In this document: positions 1 to 6,118 of the stretch, piece by piece | How the letters are laid out: each line of letters begins with the position of its first letter | How positions within the stretch are numbered: the first letter of the stretch is position 1 | Assembly: GCA_025353525.1 (NCBI GenBank) | Contig: JANXOO010001549.1 | Span: forward strand, 1 to 10,463 | Direction of reading: 5' to 3' | Length of the DNA: 10,463 nucleotides | Source: Schlesneria sp. | GTDB lineage: Bacteria > Planctomycetota > Planctomycetia > Planctomycetales > Planctomycetaceae | The notes under the pieces: model-generated | The model's database searches: none | Told to the model about the DNA's origin: nothing | The model's input: only the letters and a program-made list of their open reading frames with translations | Program-made: the position numbers and the translations under genes

Positions 1-857
1 TGGGGTTTGAACGGTTTACGATCCGTGTCAACAACCGGCTGATTCTGAACGGGGTGCTCGCCGCTTTGGGTCTGACGGACAAGACTGTGGGTGTCTTGCG
101 AGCGATTGACAAGCTTCCCAAAATCGGGCCGGATGCCGTGATCGCCGAAATGGTCGACCGTGTCGGAACAACGCCGGATCAGGCAAAACAGGTGTTGCAA
201 ACGGTCGGCCCTCAAACGAACCTCGACGAACTCATGTCGAAGTTCGGCGGAAATGAATCTGTGGCACTGGGGGTCACCCGGCTTCGCGAACTCTTTTCGG
301 CAGCCGCTACCGCGGGAATCCCTGGCGATCGAATCGAACTTGACGTTTCGATCGCACGAGGGCTCGACTACTACACCGGCACGATTTACGAGACATTCCT
401 GACCGATCTGCCGACAATCGGCAGCATCTGTTCGGGAGGACGATATGACAACCTTGCAGGACTGTTCACGAAAGAACGACTGCCAGGCGTGGGCGCCAGC
501 CTGGGCCTCGATCGGTTACTGGCAGCGATGGAAGAGCTGAAATTACTAGGGACCGAGGCAACTCCGGCGGCGGTCCTGATGACTCAGTTCGATGCCGTTC
601 GGTTGGGAGACTACCTCCGCGTCGCACGATTGTTGCGAGCGGCAGGAATCAATACGGAAGTCTACCCCGACGTCAAAAAAATGGGGAAGCAGTTGCAGTA
701 CGCCGACCGCAAGGGGTTCAGCATCGCCCTGATTGCTGGCTCCGATGAATTCGACAAGGGAGTCTGGCAGGTCAAGTCACTGAAATCCGGGGCATCGTCA
801 ACGGTTCCTGAAAGTGAACTGATCGATTGCGTGCGGACGATTTTGTCGACGTGTTGA
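1..857 (+). CDS. hisS: Histidyl-tRNA synthetase, 3' part (5' end outside window)
   Basis: Class II aminoacyl-tRNA synthetase that charges tRNA-His with histidine in the cytoplasm. The open frame is already running at the left edge (first complete codon at 3), so the GTG at 54 is an internal valine codon, not the start; 284 residues are visible. The order fits the family. It opens with the F-IR-NNR block (about 11-41), then the histidine-specific GLDYYTG motif (about 360-380) and SGGRYDNL (about 435-458), which bind histidine. Class II motif 3, GVGASLGLDRLL, lies at about 486-521. A C-terminal anticodon-binding domain of about 95 residues follows, starting near AAVLMTQF and including VYPDVKKMGKQLQYADRKG. 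Motifs 1 and 2 must lie upstream. The gene ends in TGA and converges on the protease gene; I see no clear terminator in 858-972. Identity is firm; only the start is missing. Confidence 0.96.
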   Translation, partial: GFERFTIRVNNRLILNGVLAALGLTDKTVGVLRAIDKLPKIGPDAVIAEMVDRVGTTPDQAKQVLQTVGPQTNLDELMSKFGGNESVALGVTRLRELFSAAATAGIPGDRIELDVSIARGLDYYTGTIYETFLTDLPTIGSICSGGRYDNLAGLFTKERLPGVGASLGLDRLLAAMEELKLLGTEATPAAVLMTQFDAVRLGDYLRVARLLRAAGINTEVYPDVKKMGKQLQYADRKGFSIALIAGSDEFDKGVWQVKSLKSGASSTVPESELIDCVRTILSTC

Positions 858-972
858 CGACCCATGCCGATTCCGTGTTCTGCCGGTCGCCGAACTGACG
901 TTTTCAACGAGGACCTGGTCCGCCAGCCCGATTTTGTCGCGCCGAGCAGATACCCTGACATTGGCATGGAAT

Positions 973-1010
973 CGTCACTTCAATAATGAACCGTCACTTC
1001 AATAATGAAC
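973..1010. repeat. Perfect 19-bp tandem duplication at the protease stop codon
   Basis: The unit CGTCACTTCAATAATGAAC occurs twice, back to back and without mismatch, at 973-991 and 992-1010. The right copy contains the TGA stop (994-996 on the minus strand) and most of the last five codons of the serine protease gene; the left copy is just downstream of that stop. Because the stop sits inside the unit, losing one copy would leave the encoded protein unchanged. This looks like a recent neutral slippage or duplication event. Confidence 0.9.
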
Positions 1011-2061
1011 GCAGTGCCGAGACGGGCGTGCAGGCATTGAACACCATTTGCGGGTCGGCCCTGTTTTTCTTCACCGACTTGACCTCAACATCCTTGATCT
1101 CGGCATCGGGTTGCGGATCTTCCGCCTGTTCCGAGTCGGCAGGTTGCCGCGCAGATCGGGGTTGTCGACCACGACGCGACGCCTCGCCCCCCGCGTAAAG
1201 TGTATACGTTCGACTCACCTGAGCGACGACATTTCCTGCCGAATCCATGACGGGCCCGCCGCTTGATCCCTGTCCGAAATCGGCGGTGACATTCATCCAC
1301 AAAAACCCTTCGTCGTCGCGTTCGAAATTGGCCACATGCCCTGCTGAGAAAAAGAAAAAGCTGTCACCCGGATGACCCATGACCCTGATCGGTGCTCCCG
1401 GCAGCGAATTCTTTCCCAGCGGCAGTGGCTTCACTCCCTTTTTTCCAATGCGGAACAGGCATGTGTCGGCTTTTCGGTCAGCGGCCAGCACCTCGACCAC
1501 CGGCCAGACTTTTCCCTGGACATCCATGACGACCACGGCATCATCGTGGTCATCGTGATCGAAGACATGAGCACTGGTCGAAAGGATGCCGTCTTCACGG
1601 ACGGCGAATGCCGTCGAAAATGAGGTCTGCCACGACGCATCGACATCGTCCGGTCGAGTGAGGCCGGCGACGAGGAACACGCTTTCGGCGACTCGTCGAT
1701 AAAGTTCTTCTGGACGCAGCACTTTTGCAGACGCTGCGATCGGCGACATCGGAAACGAACTGCGATTCAGATCTTTCCGCAACTCACGGGAATTTCTGGC
1801 GATCTTCTGTTCGAGAAGAGTCTCGGCATTCGTTGTGAGAATCTCGACCAGATCTTCGACATAGAATGCCGGGACATCCCGTTCGTCGGACGAATCAGAT
1901 TTATTTCGATCGGCCTGACGCTGTTTGACCCGGGAGTCCGTTTCGGCCGCTTCAACCGAATCCTGAGCGTTCGTGACCGTACAGATCCGGTGCCAATTGA
2001 GTGATCCCAGCACCAGTCCGGCAAGTGTCAGGCAAACAATTGCGGCGTGAGTTCGTTTCAT
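994..2061 (-). CDS. Secreted trypsin-like serine protease (S1 family, HtrA-like fold)
   Basis: Predicted exported serine endopeptidase of 355 aa. Residues 1 to about 32 form a signal peptide or membrane anchor (basic MKRTH, then a hydrophobic stretch; cleavage after TNA is plausible). A charged, probably helical linker covers about 35-115. The chymotrypsin-fold domain covers about 118-285 with a full triad: His165 in TSAHV, Asp199 in ADTCLFRI and Ser267 in GQGSSGGP. A highly charged, low-complexity segment (about 290-335) and a short tail (FNACTPVSALRSLLK) follow. No PDZ domain is visible, so it is not a complete DegP/HtrA, and the substrate is unknown. The start ATG (2059-2061) has an AAGAGG ribosome binding site 5 nt upstream (2067-2072 on the opposite strand). 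It is apparently monocistronic, convergent with hisS and divergent from the next gene. The fold is well supported; the physiological role is not. Confidence 0.85.
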   Translation of the reverse strand: MKRTHAAIVCLTLAGLVLGSLNWHRICTVTNAQDSVEAAETDSRVKQRQADRNKSDSSDERDVPAFYVEDLVEILTTNAETLLEQKIARNSRELRKDLNRSSFPMSPIAASAKVLRPEELYRRVAESVFLVAGLTRPDDVDASWQTSFSTAFAVREDGILSTSAHVFDHDDHDDAVVVMDVQGKVWPVVEVLAADRKADTCLFRIGKKGVKPLPLGKNSLPGAPIRVMGHPGDSFFFFSAGHVANFERDDEGFLWMNVTADFGQGSSGGPVMDSAGNVVAQVSRTYTLYAGGEASRRGRQPRSARQPADSEQAEDPQPDAEIKDVEVKSVKKNRADPQMVFNACTPVSALRSLLK

Positions 2062-2120
2062 GTCATCCTCTTACGATCCAGGACAAGGAACAGTATCATA
2101 CGTCCGGCATCAATCCGTGT

Positions 2121-2201
2121 CGCGAGCGGAATTTGATCCGAAACGGGATTTGCTTCGTTACGGAAGCAAAGTTCGCGTCGAGCGACATTATTCCGCTCGC
2201 G
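2121..2201. repeat. 81-nt element: 12-bp inverted repeat enclosing three hairpins
   Basis: CGCGAGCGGAAT (2121-2132) and its exact reverse complement (2190-2201) can pair as a 12-bp stem. The 57 nt between can form three more hairpins. They are ATCC/GGAT (2136-2149), an 8-bp TTTGCTTC/GAAGCAAA stem with a 6-nt loop (2149-2170), and TCGC/GCGA with a 5-nt loop (2173-2185). The first two share one base. The result is a cloverleaf-like topology. It lies in the gap between the divergent protease and membrane-protein genes. Neither side carries a T-tract, so it is not an intrinsic terminator, and it lacks tRNA signatures. It could be a structured leader of the protease mRNA, a small RNA, or a remnant repeat element. 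Strand and function are unknown. Confidence 0.5.
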
Positions 2202-2232
2202 GTCCAGATTGAGGTTTCGTATGTGAGTCCGC

Positions 2233-2257
2233 TTCCGCTTCCGCGTTCGAAGCGGAA
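2233..2257. other. Imperfectly placed hairpin with CCGCTT repeat
   Basis: TTCCGCTT (2233-2240) pairs with AAGCGGAA (2250-2257) over a 9-nt loop. The left arm sits in a short tandem CCGCTT CCGCTT (2229-2240), which allows an alternative, slipped pairing. It is about 30 bp from the larger inverted repeat and in the same gene-free stretch. No T-tract follows. The function is unknown, and chance structure in a GC-rich spacer is possible. Confidence 0.35.
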
Positions 2258-2315
2258 CCACCGTCACTGCGACAGTTTCCAGGTGTCACTGGATTTCTCA
2301 ATGTCCTCAAACCAG

Positions 2316-2332
2316 ACCACGCGTGGTATAAA
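2316..2332 (+). promoter_or_regulatory. Candidate extended -10 promoter with overlapping 12-bp palindrome
   Basis: ACCACGCGTGGT (2316-2327) is a perfect 12-bp palindrome that runs directly into TATAAA (2327-2332). The TGG before TATAAA makes an extended -10 element (TGn-TATAAA). No convincing -35 box is found at the usual spacing. If used, transcription would start near 2339 and give a leader of about 130 nt for the gene at 2472. The palindrome is placed where an operator would block the promoter. The match is visual, so this is only a candidate. Confidence 0.35.
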
Positions 2333-2471
2333 TCGATCGATGGCCCGTTTTTTCCGGTCGCAACCAATCAATTGTCCGAGCGCACGGACTGACGCAAGTC
2401 GGTCTTAAGCCAAGTCGACAATCGATTCCGAGAACTGCAAAACTGAATCTGACAAACAAGGAACTGACAAA

Positions 2472-3116
2472 ATGAGAATGTGCACTTTGGTCTTATTGAT
2501 TCTCGCGGGCGGCGTCGGCTTCGTGCGGGCGCAAGACAATCCCGCTTCGGTCGCAACTCCCGAGACGGCCGGGTCGGCACCCGATCAGGCGAATGCACCT
2601 GCCGGAGACGCGAATGCCAAAGATTCAATGAAAGACAAGGCCAAAAGGCTTGCCGACGAAGCCCAAAAAGAAGTGAACAAAATCGCGGCGAAAGTCGACG
2701 AGGATGCGCGGGCCAAGACGGCTGCGGCGGGGATCTTGCAACCGATCTATTCGGTGGCAGAATCGCTGGCGTTTCCGGCATTTCATTGGCTGGCGTTTGC
2801 GTTAATGGCTGCCGGCGTTGTGAGCTACGCGCTGCAACTGGTCCTTGGGAAACTGGTCGTCCTGATGCGAATGGGATTCAGCTTCAAGGAAATTGCGTCC
2901 GACGCTGTCGGGCTGGCGATCAGCGTTGTTGGCCTGGTCCTGACGACTCAGGCGGCTGCCGAGAATTCGACGTTTACCCAACATCCGGCTGCCGTCATAT
3001 CAGCGGCGGTGGCGGGACTTGTCGTGGGGATTATTCTGTATTCATGGGGACAGTCGCAGGAACTCGATGCGGCAGCAGGCCGGACACATGCCGCCGTTGT
3101 CGCGAAGAAAAAATAG
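2472..3116 (+). CDS. Hypothetical exported/membrane protein with three membrane segments
   Basis: A 214-aa protein that I do not recognise as a named family. Residues 1-20 form a typical signal peptide (hydrophobic core, cleavage expected after FVRA before QDN). Residues 21-50 are Ala/Pro/Asp-rich and probably disordered. Residues 50-83 are rich in Lys, Asp, Glu and Ala and should form a charged, possibly coiled-coil helix. Three hydrophobic segments follow at about 104-130, 143-160 and 173-191, then a short basic tail ending in KKK. This predicts an inner-membrane protein with its charged N-terminal domain outside the cytoplasm. The ATG at 2472 is chosen because AAGGA (2458-2462) lies 9 nt upstream and the signal peptide begins there. 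It is divergent from the protease gene and ends only 3 bp from the stop of the convergent downstream gene, with no room for a separate terminator. It is a real gene by composition and signals; the function is unknown. Confidence 0.75.
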   Translation: MRMCTLVLLILAGGVGFVRAQDNPASVATPETAGSAPDQANAPAGDANAKDSMKDKAKRLADEAQKEVNKIAAKVDEDARAKTAAAGILQPIYSVAESLAFPAFHWLAFALMAAGVVSYALQLVLGKLVVLMRMGFSFKEIASDAVGLAISVVGLVLTTQAAAENSTFTQHPAAVISAAVAGLVVGIILYSWGQSQELDAAAGRTHAAVVAKKK

Positions 3117-3119
3117 CGA

Positions 3120-4271
3120 TCATTGTTGCACGAGCGCTGCCGCATACGTCACAAGATCGCTGCGTACTTCGGCGCTGCGTTGAAGAACGTCGAACCGGCC
3201 CGCCTGCTGGCAGAGTTCTGAAAATGCAGCGGCAAAATCGCGATCGGCATTGACCAGATACTTCTCGGCGATCGGCAATGCCGCTTCGATTTGTTCGGTG
3301 CGGGCGTACAAATCGACCATGACATAGGCAATCATCGCCTGATCGGGCGATTCGGATTCCGTATCAAGTTGATGCTGAAAGAAGGCCATTGCTTCGCTGC
3401 GATTGTCGTTCGCCAGGTATTTGAAGAACTGAATGTGTGCGGGATAGAATTCGGTGAACGGCGGTTCGCCCGGGTACTGGAATTGCGGACCAAGTTGCGA
3501 ACCGTATTCGGCCAGATCACGGGCGAGGGCAAGTTCCGGTTGGCCGGGCGTCAGCGAGCGGGCGAACCGGACGGTCGAGTGAAGGTGCGACACATCAATG
3601 TGATAGTTATTGTCAGCGAATAACCATTCGCGACCGGCGATCAACGCTCGCAATGTCGTTACAGGCTCGGCAAACGGCATCCGCTGTACGACCTCACGCC
3701 GGATCGATTGAAACAGATCGGCGTGCAGCGTTCTGACCAGCAGTGCAGCGCATTCCGATCGCTGGTCAGGGGTCAAATTCGCAAAGGCCTGATCGAGCGC
3801 CGTAATCGTACTGCAGGTTCCGTGAGTCTTCAGCATGATCTGCATCCCCTTAACAGGATGGATCAGCTTGTAGAAGGCCAGGTCAATCAATTCTTCGGAT
3901 TCTTCGTTCGATTCGAACGGCACGGGTGCCGCCTCGAGTAAATCGCGAATTGGCTGAGTTTCTCGAAGAGCATGGAAATAGACGAAAGCCTGTCCTGGTT
4001 TTCTGTCATTCAGCAAAAGTTGTCCAACCTCGCGCGCGGCGGCGACGTAGGCCGCTTCAAATTCATCCCGCTTTTCTGGTGCGATGTCGTCGAACGATGT
4101 TGGTCGGTGCAGCGGGGCACCCAGTTCGTGTTTTTTTTTCAGACACCTCGCGTCGAACAGTTTGTGGTATTCGCCCCGTTCGCGCAGGGTGGTCTCAAGT
4201 CGTTCGAATACGGCATCGGTACTGCTCGTACGGCGCAGATCCGCGAGTTCGGCAAACATGGCATCGGACAT
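3120..4271 (-). CDS. Hypothetical helical-repeat (TPR-like) protein
   Basis: A soluble, probably cytoplasmic protein of 383 aa with no signal peptide and no membrane segment. The sequence is almost entirely alpha-helical in character, with helix-pair patterns reminiscent of tetratricopeptide repeats. Examples are residues 72-103 (AAYVAAAREVGQLLLNDRKP then QAFVYFHALRE) and 311-360, where MVDLYARTEQIEAALPIAEK is TPR-like. No catalytic motif is recognised; a small His cluster occurs at 224-231 (HIDVSHLH). Start ATG 4269-4271 has GGAG 9 nt upstream (4281-4284 on the opposite strand). Codons 45-47 are three AAA lysines, giving a run of nine As in the coding strand (4131-4139), a possible slippage site. 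It lies 182 bp downstream of cysH on the same strand and could be cotranscribed with it, though the spacing argues against tight coupling. Function unknown; a scaffold or interaction role is only inference from the repeats. Confidence 0.75.
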   Translation of the reverse strand: MSDAMFAELADLRRTSSTDAVFERLETTLRERGEYHKLFDARCLKKKHELGAPLHRPTSFDDIAPEKRDEFEAAYVAAAREVGQLLLNDRKPGQAFVYFHALRETQPIRDLLEAAPVPFESNEESEELIDLAFYKLIHPVKGMQIMLKTHGTCSTITALDQAFANLTPDQRSECAALLVRTLHADLFQSIRREVVQRMPFAEPVTTLRALIAGREWLFADNNYHIDVSHLHSTVRFARSLTPGQPELALARDLAEYGSQLGPQFQYPGEPPFTEFYPAHIQFFKYLANDNRSEAMAFFQHQLDTESESPDQAMIAYVMVDLYARTEQIEAALPIAEKYLVNADRDFAAAFSELCQQAGRFDVLQRSAEVRSDLVTYAAALVQQ

Positions 4272-4357
4272 CGGGTGATTCTCCGGTTTGATGGCGATCA
4301 GAATTCAATGCCGTCAGAGTAACATTGAAAACGCCGGAAGACCAACGATACGCACCA

Positions 4358-4374
4358 CAGACCTGGCTGGTCTG
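4358..4374. other. Small hairpin between cysH and the 383-aa gene
   Basis: CAGACC (4358-4363) pairs with GGTCTG (4369-4374) over a 5-nt loop. It lies in the 182-bp spacer on the minus-strand path from cysH to the downstream gene. There is no T-tract. It may be an mRNA-stabilising or attenuating structure, or chance. Confidence 0.25.
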
Positions 4375-4440
4375 CATGTCGGCGATATTTCCAGCCACAA
4401 TCGCATGCGGCCGGTTAATGATCGGCGAGAAATGCGCTGC

Positions 4441-4468
4441 GACTCGCCATGACTCAAATGGCGAAGTC
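4441..4468 (-). other. Hairpin overlapping the cysH stop codon
   Basis: GACTCGCCAT (4441-4450) can pair with ATGGCGAAGTC (4458-4468) with one bulged base, over a 7-nt loop that contains the cysH TGA (4454-4456 on the opposite strand). The stem is strong, but the minus-strand sequence that follows is GC-rich with no T-tract. It is therefore not a canonical intrinsic terminator; it may protect the 3' end of the message or help termination by another route. Confidence 0.4.
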
Positions 4469-5245
4469 CGTTTTCCGGCCGAGCAACCGATCTATCAGAT
4501 CCTGAGGAAAATCGATCGCTTTCGACAATCCGCCGTCACGGTCGGTCGGATTGATCTCGCAATAGGCCGACCACATCCCCAAATGCCGCCATCGACCGGC
4601 TCGTTTCGGTTCGGTCGGCAGGACGGGCGTCGTACACCGATTGCAGCTGACCGTCGTGTAACCCTGCGAATGCATCGGGTTGACGATCACTTCGTGGTCG
4701 ACAAGGTATTGATCGAGCTGTTCATCCGTGAAGTTGGCGAGCGGATTAATGCGAATGCAATTCATTTGCGGGTCGACCGAAAGAATTGGAACGTTGCCCC
4801 GTTTGCCGCCTTCCGCCCGACGCAAACTGCCAATCAGGCAATCGAACCTTCCCTTCGCCTGTTGCAATGGATCAATCTTGCGCATCGAGCAGCATTGCTT
4901 TTGGCCTTCGGGCGTTAAATACAGGATCCCGAACTCTTTCGTCTGTTCTTCCATCGACTGCCGCGGCTTCAGAGTAATAACATCAAGGCCATACGCGCGC
5001 GCGACCCGGTCACGGGTGTCGAGAGTTTCCTGAAAATTGACGCCGGTATCGACGAACAGCACCGGGATTTCCAGATCGTGCGTACCCATGATATGGCACA
5101 AGACGCAGCCAGCTCGTTGCATCGCCGACAACGCCGCAACGCGGCCACCGAACACATCTTTCGCCCATCGCAACAAATCGATGGGTGATCGCTCTTCGAA
5201 TGACTGGTTGAGTTCGCGGAGATCGGCCTGGGTAAATCTCGCCAT
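4454..5245 (-). CDS. cysH: Assimilatory APS/PAPS reductase, iron-sulfur type
   Basis: Cytoplasmic enzyme that reduces activated sulfate (adenylyl-sulfate, or its 3'-phospho form) to sulfite for cysteine synthesis, 263 aa. A PP-loop-like nucleotide-binding region (residues 34-54) is followed by [12 protein letters not shown] (64-75) and KPRQSMEEQ (93-101). The cluster-binding cysteines typical of APS reductases are present as CC at 118-119 (in [11 protein letters not shown]) and CNRC at 201-204 (in [14 protein letters not shown]), so a [4Fe-4S] cluster and APS as substrate are likely. RAGRW (215-219) is conserved. The family's terminal ECGLH motif is here YCEIN (228-232): the catalytic Cys229 is kept at the usual distance from GRW, but its neighbours differ. 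The first nucleotide-loop segment also looks atypical ([12 protein letters not shown]). Start ATG 5243-5245 has AGAGGA about 12 nt upstream, slightly long. No other sulfate genes are adjacent. Confidence 0.88.
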   Translation of the reverse strand: MARFTQADLRELNQSFEERSPIDLLRWAKDVFGGRVAALSAMQRAGCVLCHIMGTHDLEIPVLFVDTGVNFQETLDTRDRVARAYGLDVITLKPRQSMEEQTKEFGILYLTPEGQKQCCSMRKIDPLQQAKGRFDCLIGSLRRAEGGKRGNVPILSVDPQMNCIRINPLANFTDEQLDQYLVDHEVIVNPMHSQGYTTVSCNRCTTPVLPTEPKRAGRWRHLGMWSAYCEINPTDRDGGLSKAIDFPQDLIDRLLGRKTDFAI

Positions 5246-5271
5246 TGATCCGTTTTTCCTCTGTGTCGCGT

Positions 5272-5365
5272 GAATTCCTGTGCGTCGTATGAAAATGTGC
5301 TGCCGAAAGGAGTGTCACCGAAATCTAGCAGAAATCAGGAATTCGTCGCAACGCAAGTCGTTGCG
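5272..5365 (-). promoter_or_regulatory. Potentially structured leader of cysH
   Basis: GAATTCCTG (5272-5280) and CAGGAATTC (5336-5344) form a perfect 9-bp inverted repeat 55 nt apart. It is followed almost at once by a 7-bp hairpin CGCAACG/CGTTGCG (5347-5365). Read on the minus strand both fall in the expected 5' leader of cysH, ending about 10 nt before its ribosome binding site. Inside the large loop, short TGCT/AGCA pairing (5298-5301 with 5327-5330) is possible. The arrangement could control cysH translation in response to sulfur status. It does not match the SAM riboswitch consensus as I know it, so this is a weak regulatory candidate. Confidence 0.35.
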
Positions 5366-5661
5366 TCGAAAATCGACAGTCCGGAATTCTGCCACCACAA
5401 TTATCAGAATATTTTCGCCAAATCATTTGACGACGCGCCAATCTGACCTAGGTTTGGACTATCAGCAGGTGAATGACGCGGCGGGTAAATCGCCATGTTC
5501 GTGATTTTCAAGCTGACCCGACTGAAGTCGGAGTGAATTCGGGGTGCAGAGACGTTTCGTGGTCGCCGCAGTGTAGCAACGACAAATCGGGCGTCTCAGA
5601 TTAATAGTGGTTCGGGTTCCTGGTGCGGAATTCGGGCTCAATGTCGAAAGAGGGAAACGCA
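5366..5661 (+). other. Gene-free upstream region of the flp pilin gene
   Basis: With the cysH leader this makes a gap of about 415 bp between cysH (-) and flp (+); no coding sequence is convincing. It must hold the promoter for the pilin unit. A TTGACG at 5427-5432 has only a poor -10 partner (TAGGTT about 16 nt on), so I do not call a promoter. A 5-bp hairpin CCGAC/GTCGG with a 4-nt loop lies at 5518-5531. AAGAGGG just before 5662 is the flp ribosome binding site. No sigma-54-type -24/-12 pair was found. Confidence 0.5.
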
Positions 5662-5832
5662 ATGAACAAGTTCATGAACAGTGTCAAGAATTTCATGGTT
5701 TCGGAAGATGGTCCAACCGCCGTTGAATACGCGGTGATGCTGGCGCTGATCGTCGTCGTCTGTATCGCCACCGTCACGTCGATCGGTACCAAGGCCAACG
5801 CCAAGTTCCAGGCCGCCGCCGCCGTTCTCTGA
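5662..5832 (+). CDS. flp: Flp/Fap-type major pilin (type IVb prepilin)
   Basis: Structural subunit of the Tad (Flp) pilus, 56 aa as prepilin. The leader MNKFMNSVKNFMVSEDG ends in Gly17. After it comes PTAVEYAVML, so cleavage after Gly17 gives the family signature G/xxxxEY, with Glu22 (mature +5) and Tyr23. A hydrophobic helix (about 20-40) and a short Ala-rich C-terminus (KFQAAAAVL) complete the small pilin. The start is ATG 5662: AAGAGGG lies about 8 nt upstream, and this gives the leader length usual for the family. The in-frame ATG at 5641 and GTG at 5623 would put extra residues, including the Shine-Dalgarno sequence itself, into the protein. It is followed 31 bp later by a strong hairpin, as expected for a gene needing far more transcript than its neighbours. 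Processing should be by the prepilin peptidase at 6119. Confidence 0.93.
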   Translation: MNKFMNSVKNFMVSEDGPTAVEYAVMLALIVVVCIATVTSIGTKANAKFQAAAAVL

Positions 5833-5863
5833 TCGAGGCGACGACACAAAGTCTCTGGATCCG

Positions 5864-5900
5864 GCAACCCGGTCGACGAGTTCGACCGGGTTGCTTTGTT
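5864..5900 (+). terminator. Strong terminator or attenuator hairpin after flp
   Basis: GCAACCCGGTCGA (5864-5876) pairs perfectly with TCGACCGGGTTGC (5882-5894), a 13-bp GC-rich stem with a 5-nt loop. The tail TTTGTT is T-rich but interrupted. It probably ends most flp transcripts, or blocks 3' exonucleases, while letting some polymerase read into the micro-ORF and cpaA. That would give excess pilin over peptidase from one promoter. Confidence 0.82.
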
Positions 5901-5923
5901 GCTCGCGAAAAAAGGAATGAGTG

Positions 5924-6040
5924 ATGTTTCCAATCCTGTTCGATTTGTCCGGTAGCCAGCTTCTCCAGTGGGGATCAGCCGCGTTTGTGCTGTTCATCTG
6001 TCTGGTGAACCTGGCCGCAGGACAGCGCCACGGATGCTGA
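5924..6040 (+). CDS. Putative 38-aa single-pass membrane microprotein
   Basis: A short open frame in the flp-cpaA unit that encodes 38 residues, starting MFPILFDLSGSQLLQWG and ending GQRHGC before TGA. Residues about 18-33 (SAAFVLFICLVNLAAG) are one hydrophobic segment long enough to span or dip into the membrane, followed by a basic QRH tail. The ATG at 5924 has AGGA (5913-5916) exactly 7 nt upstream, one of the best ribosome binding sites in the window. The gap it fills between the post-flp hairpin and cpaA otherwise has no purpose. The frame has no G/xxxxEY pilin motif, so it is not a second Flp. I do not recognise it. It may be a pilus accessory peptide or a translated leader for cpaA, or a chance ORF. 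Confidence 0.5.
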   Translation: MFPILFDLSGSQLLQWGSAAFVLFICLVNLAAGQRHGC

Positions 6041-6118
6041 TTGCGTCACAAACGTCAGCGAAAGCAGGATGCTTGTCGATCGGTTCCCCCTCAACTCGTT
6101 CACGAAAGGTTGTTTCTC

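Noticed and set aside
994..2061. Naming the protease DegP/HtrA
   Set aside because: Only the trypsin-like domain is present; no PDZ domain follows it, and the C-terminus is charged low-complexity sequence.
2121..2201. The cloverleaf-like element as a tRNA gene
   Set aside because: The outer stem is 12 bp rather than 7, there is no GG-containing D-loop or GTTCRA T-loop, and no anticodon arm is placed correctly on either strand.
2001..2408. 135-codon + strand open frame across the protease-membrane protein spacer
   Set aside because: It starts inside the protease gene on the other strand, has no ribosome binding site, and runs through the inverted repeats. Its sequence is Ser/Arg-rich and unlike a protein.
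4441..4468. Hairpin at the cysH stop as an intrinsic terminator
   Set aside because: The stem is good, but no T-tract follows on the minus strand.
5427..5455. TTGACG as the -35 box of the flp promoter
   Set aside because: The best hexamer at 16-17 nt spacing (TAGGTT/AGGTTT) is a poor -10, so no promoter is called.
5623..5661. Earlier starts (GTG 5623, ATG 5641) for the pilin
   Set aside because: They would translate the Shine-Dalgarno sequence AAGAGGG and lengthen the leader; ATG 5662 fits the prepilin family.
6041..6118. Longer N-terminus for the prepilin peptidase
   Set aside because: The 26 extra residues are basic and unlike TadV/CpaA; ATG 6119 has AAAGG at the right distance.
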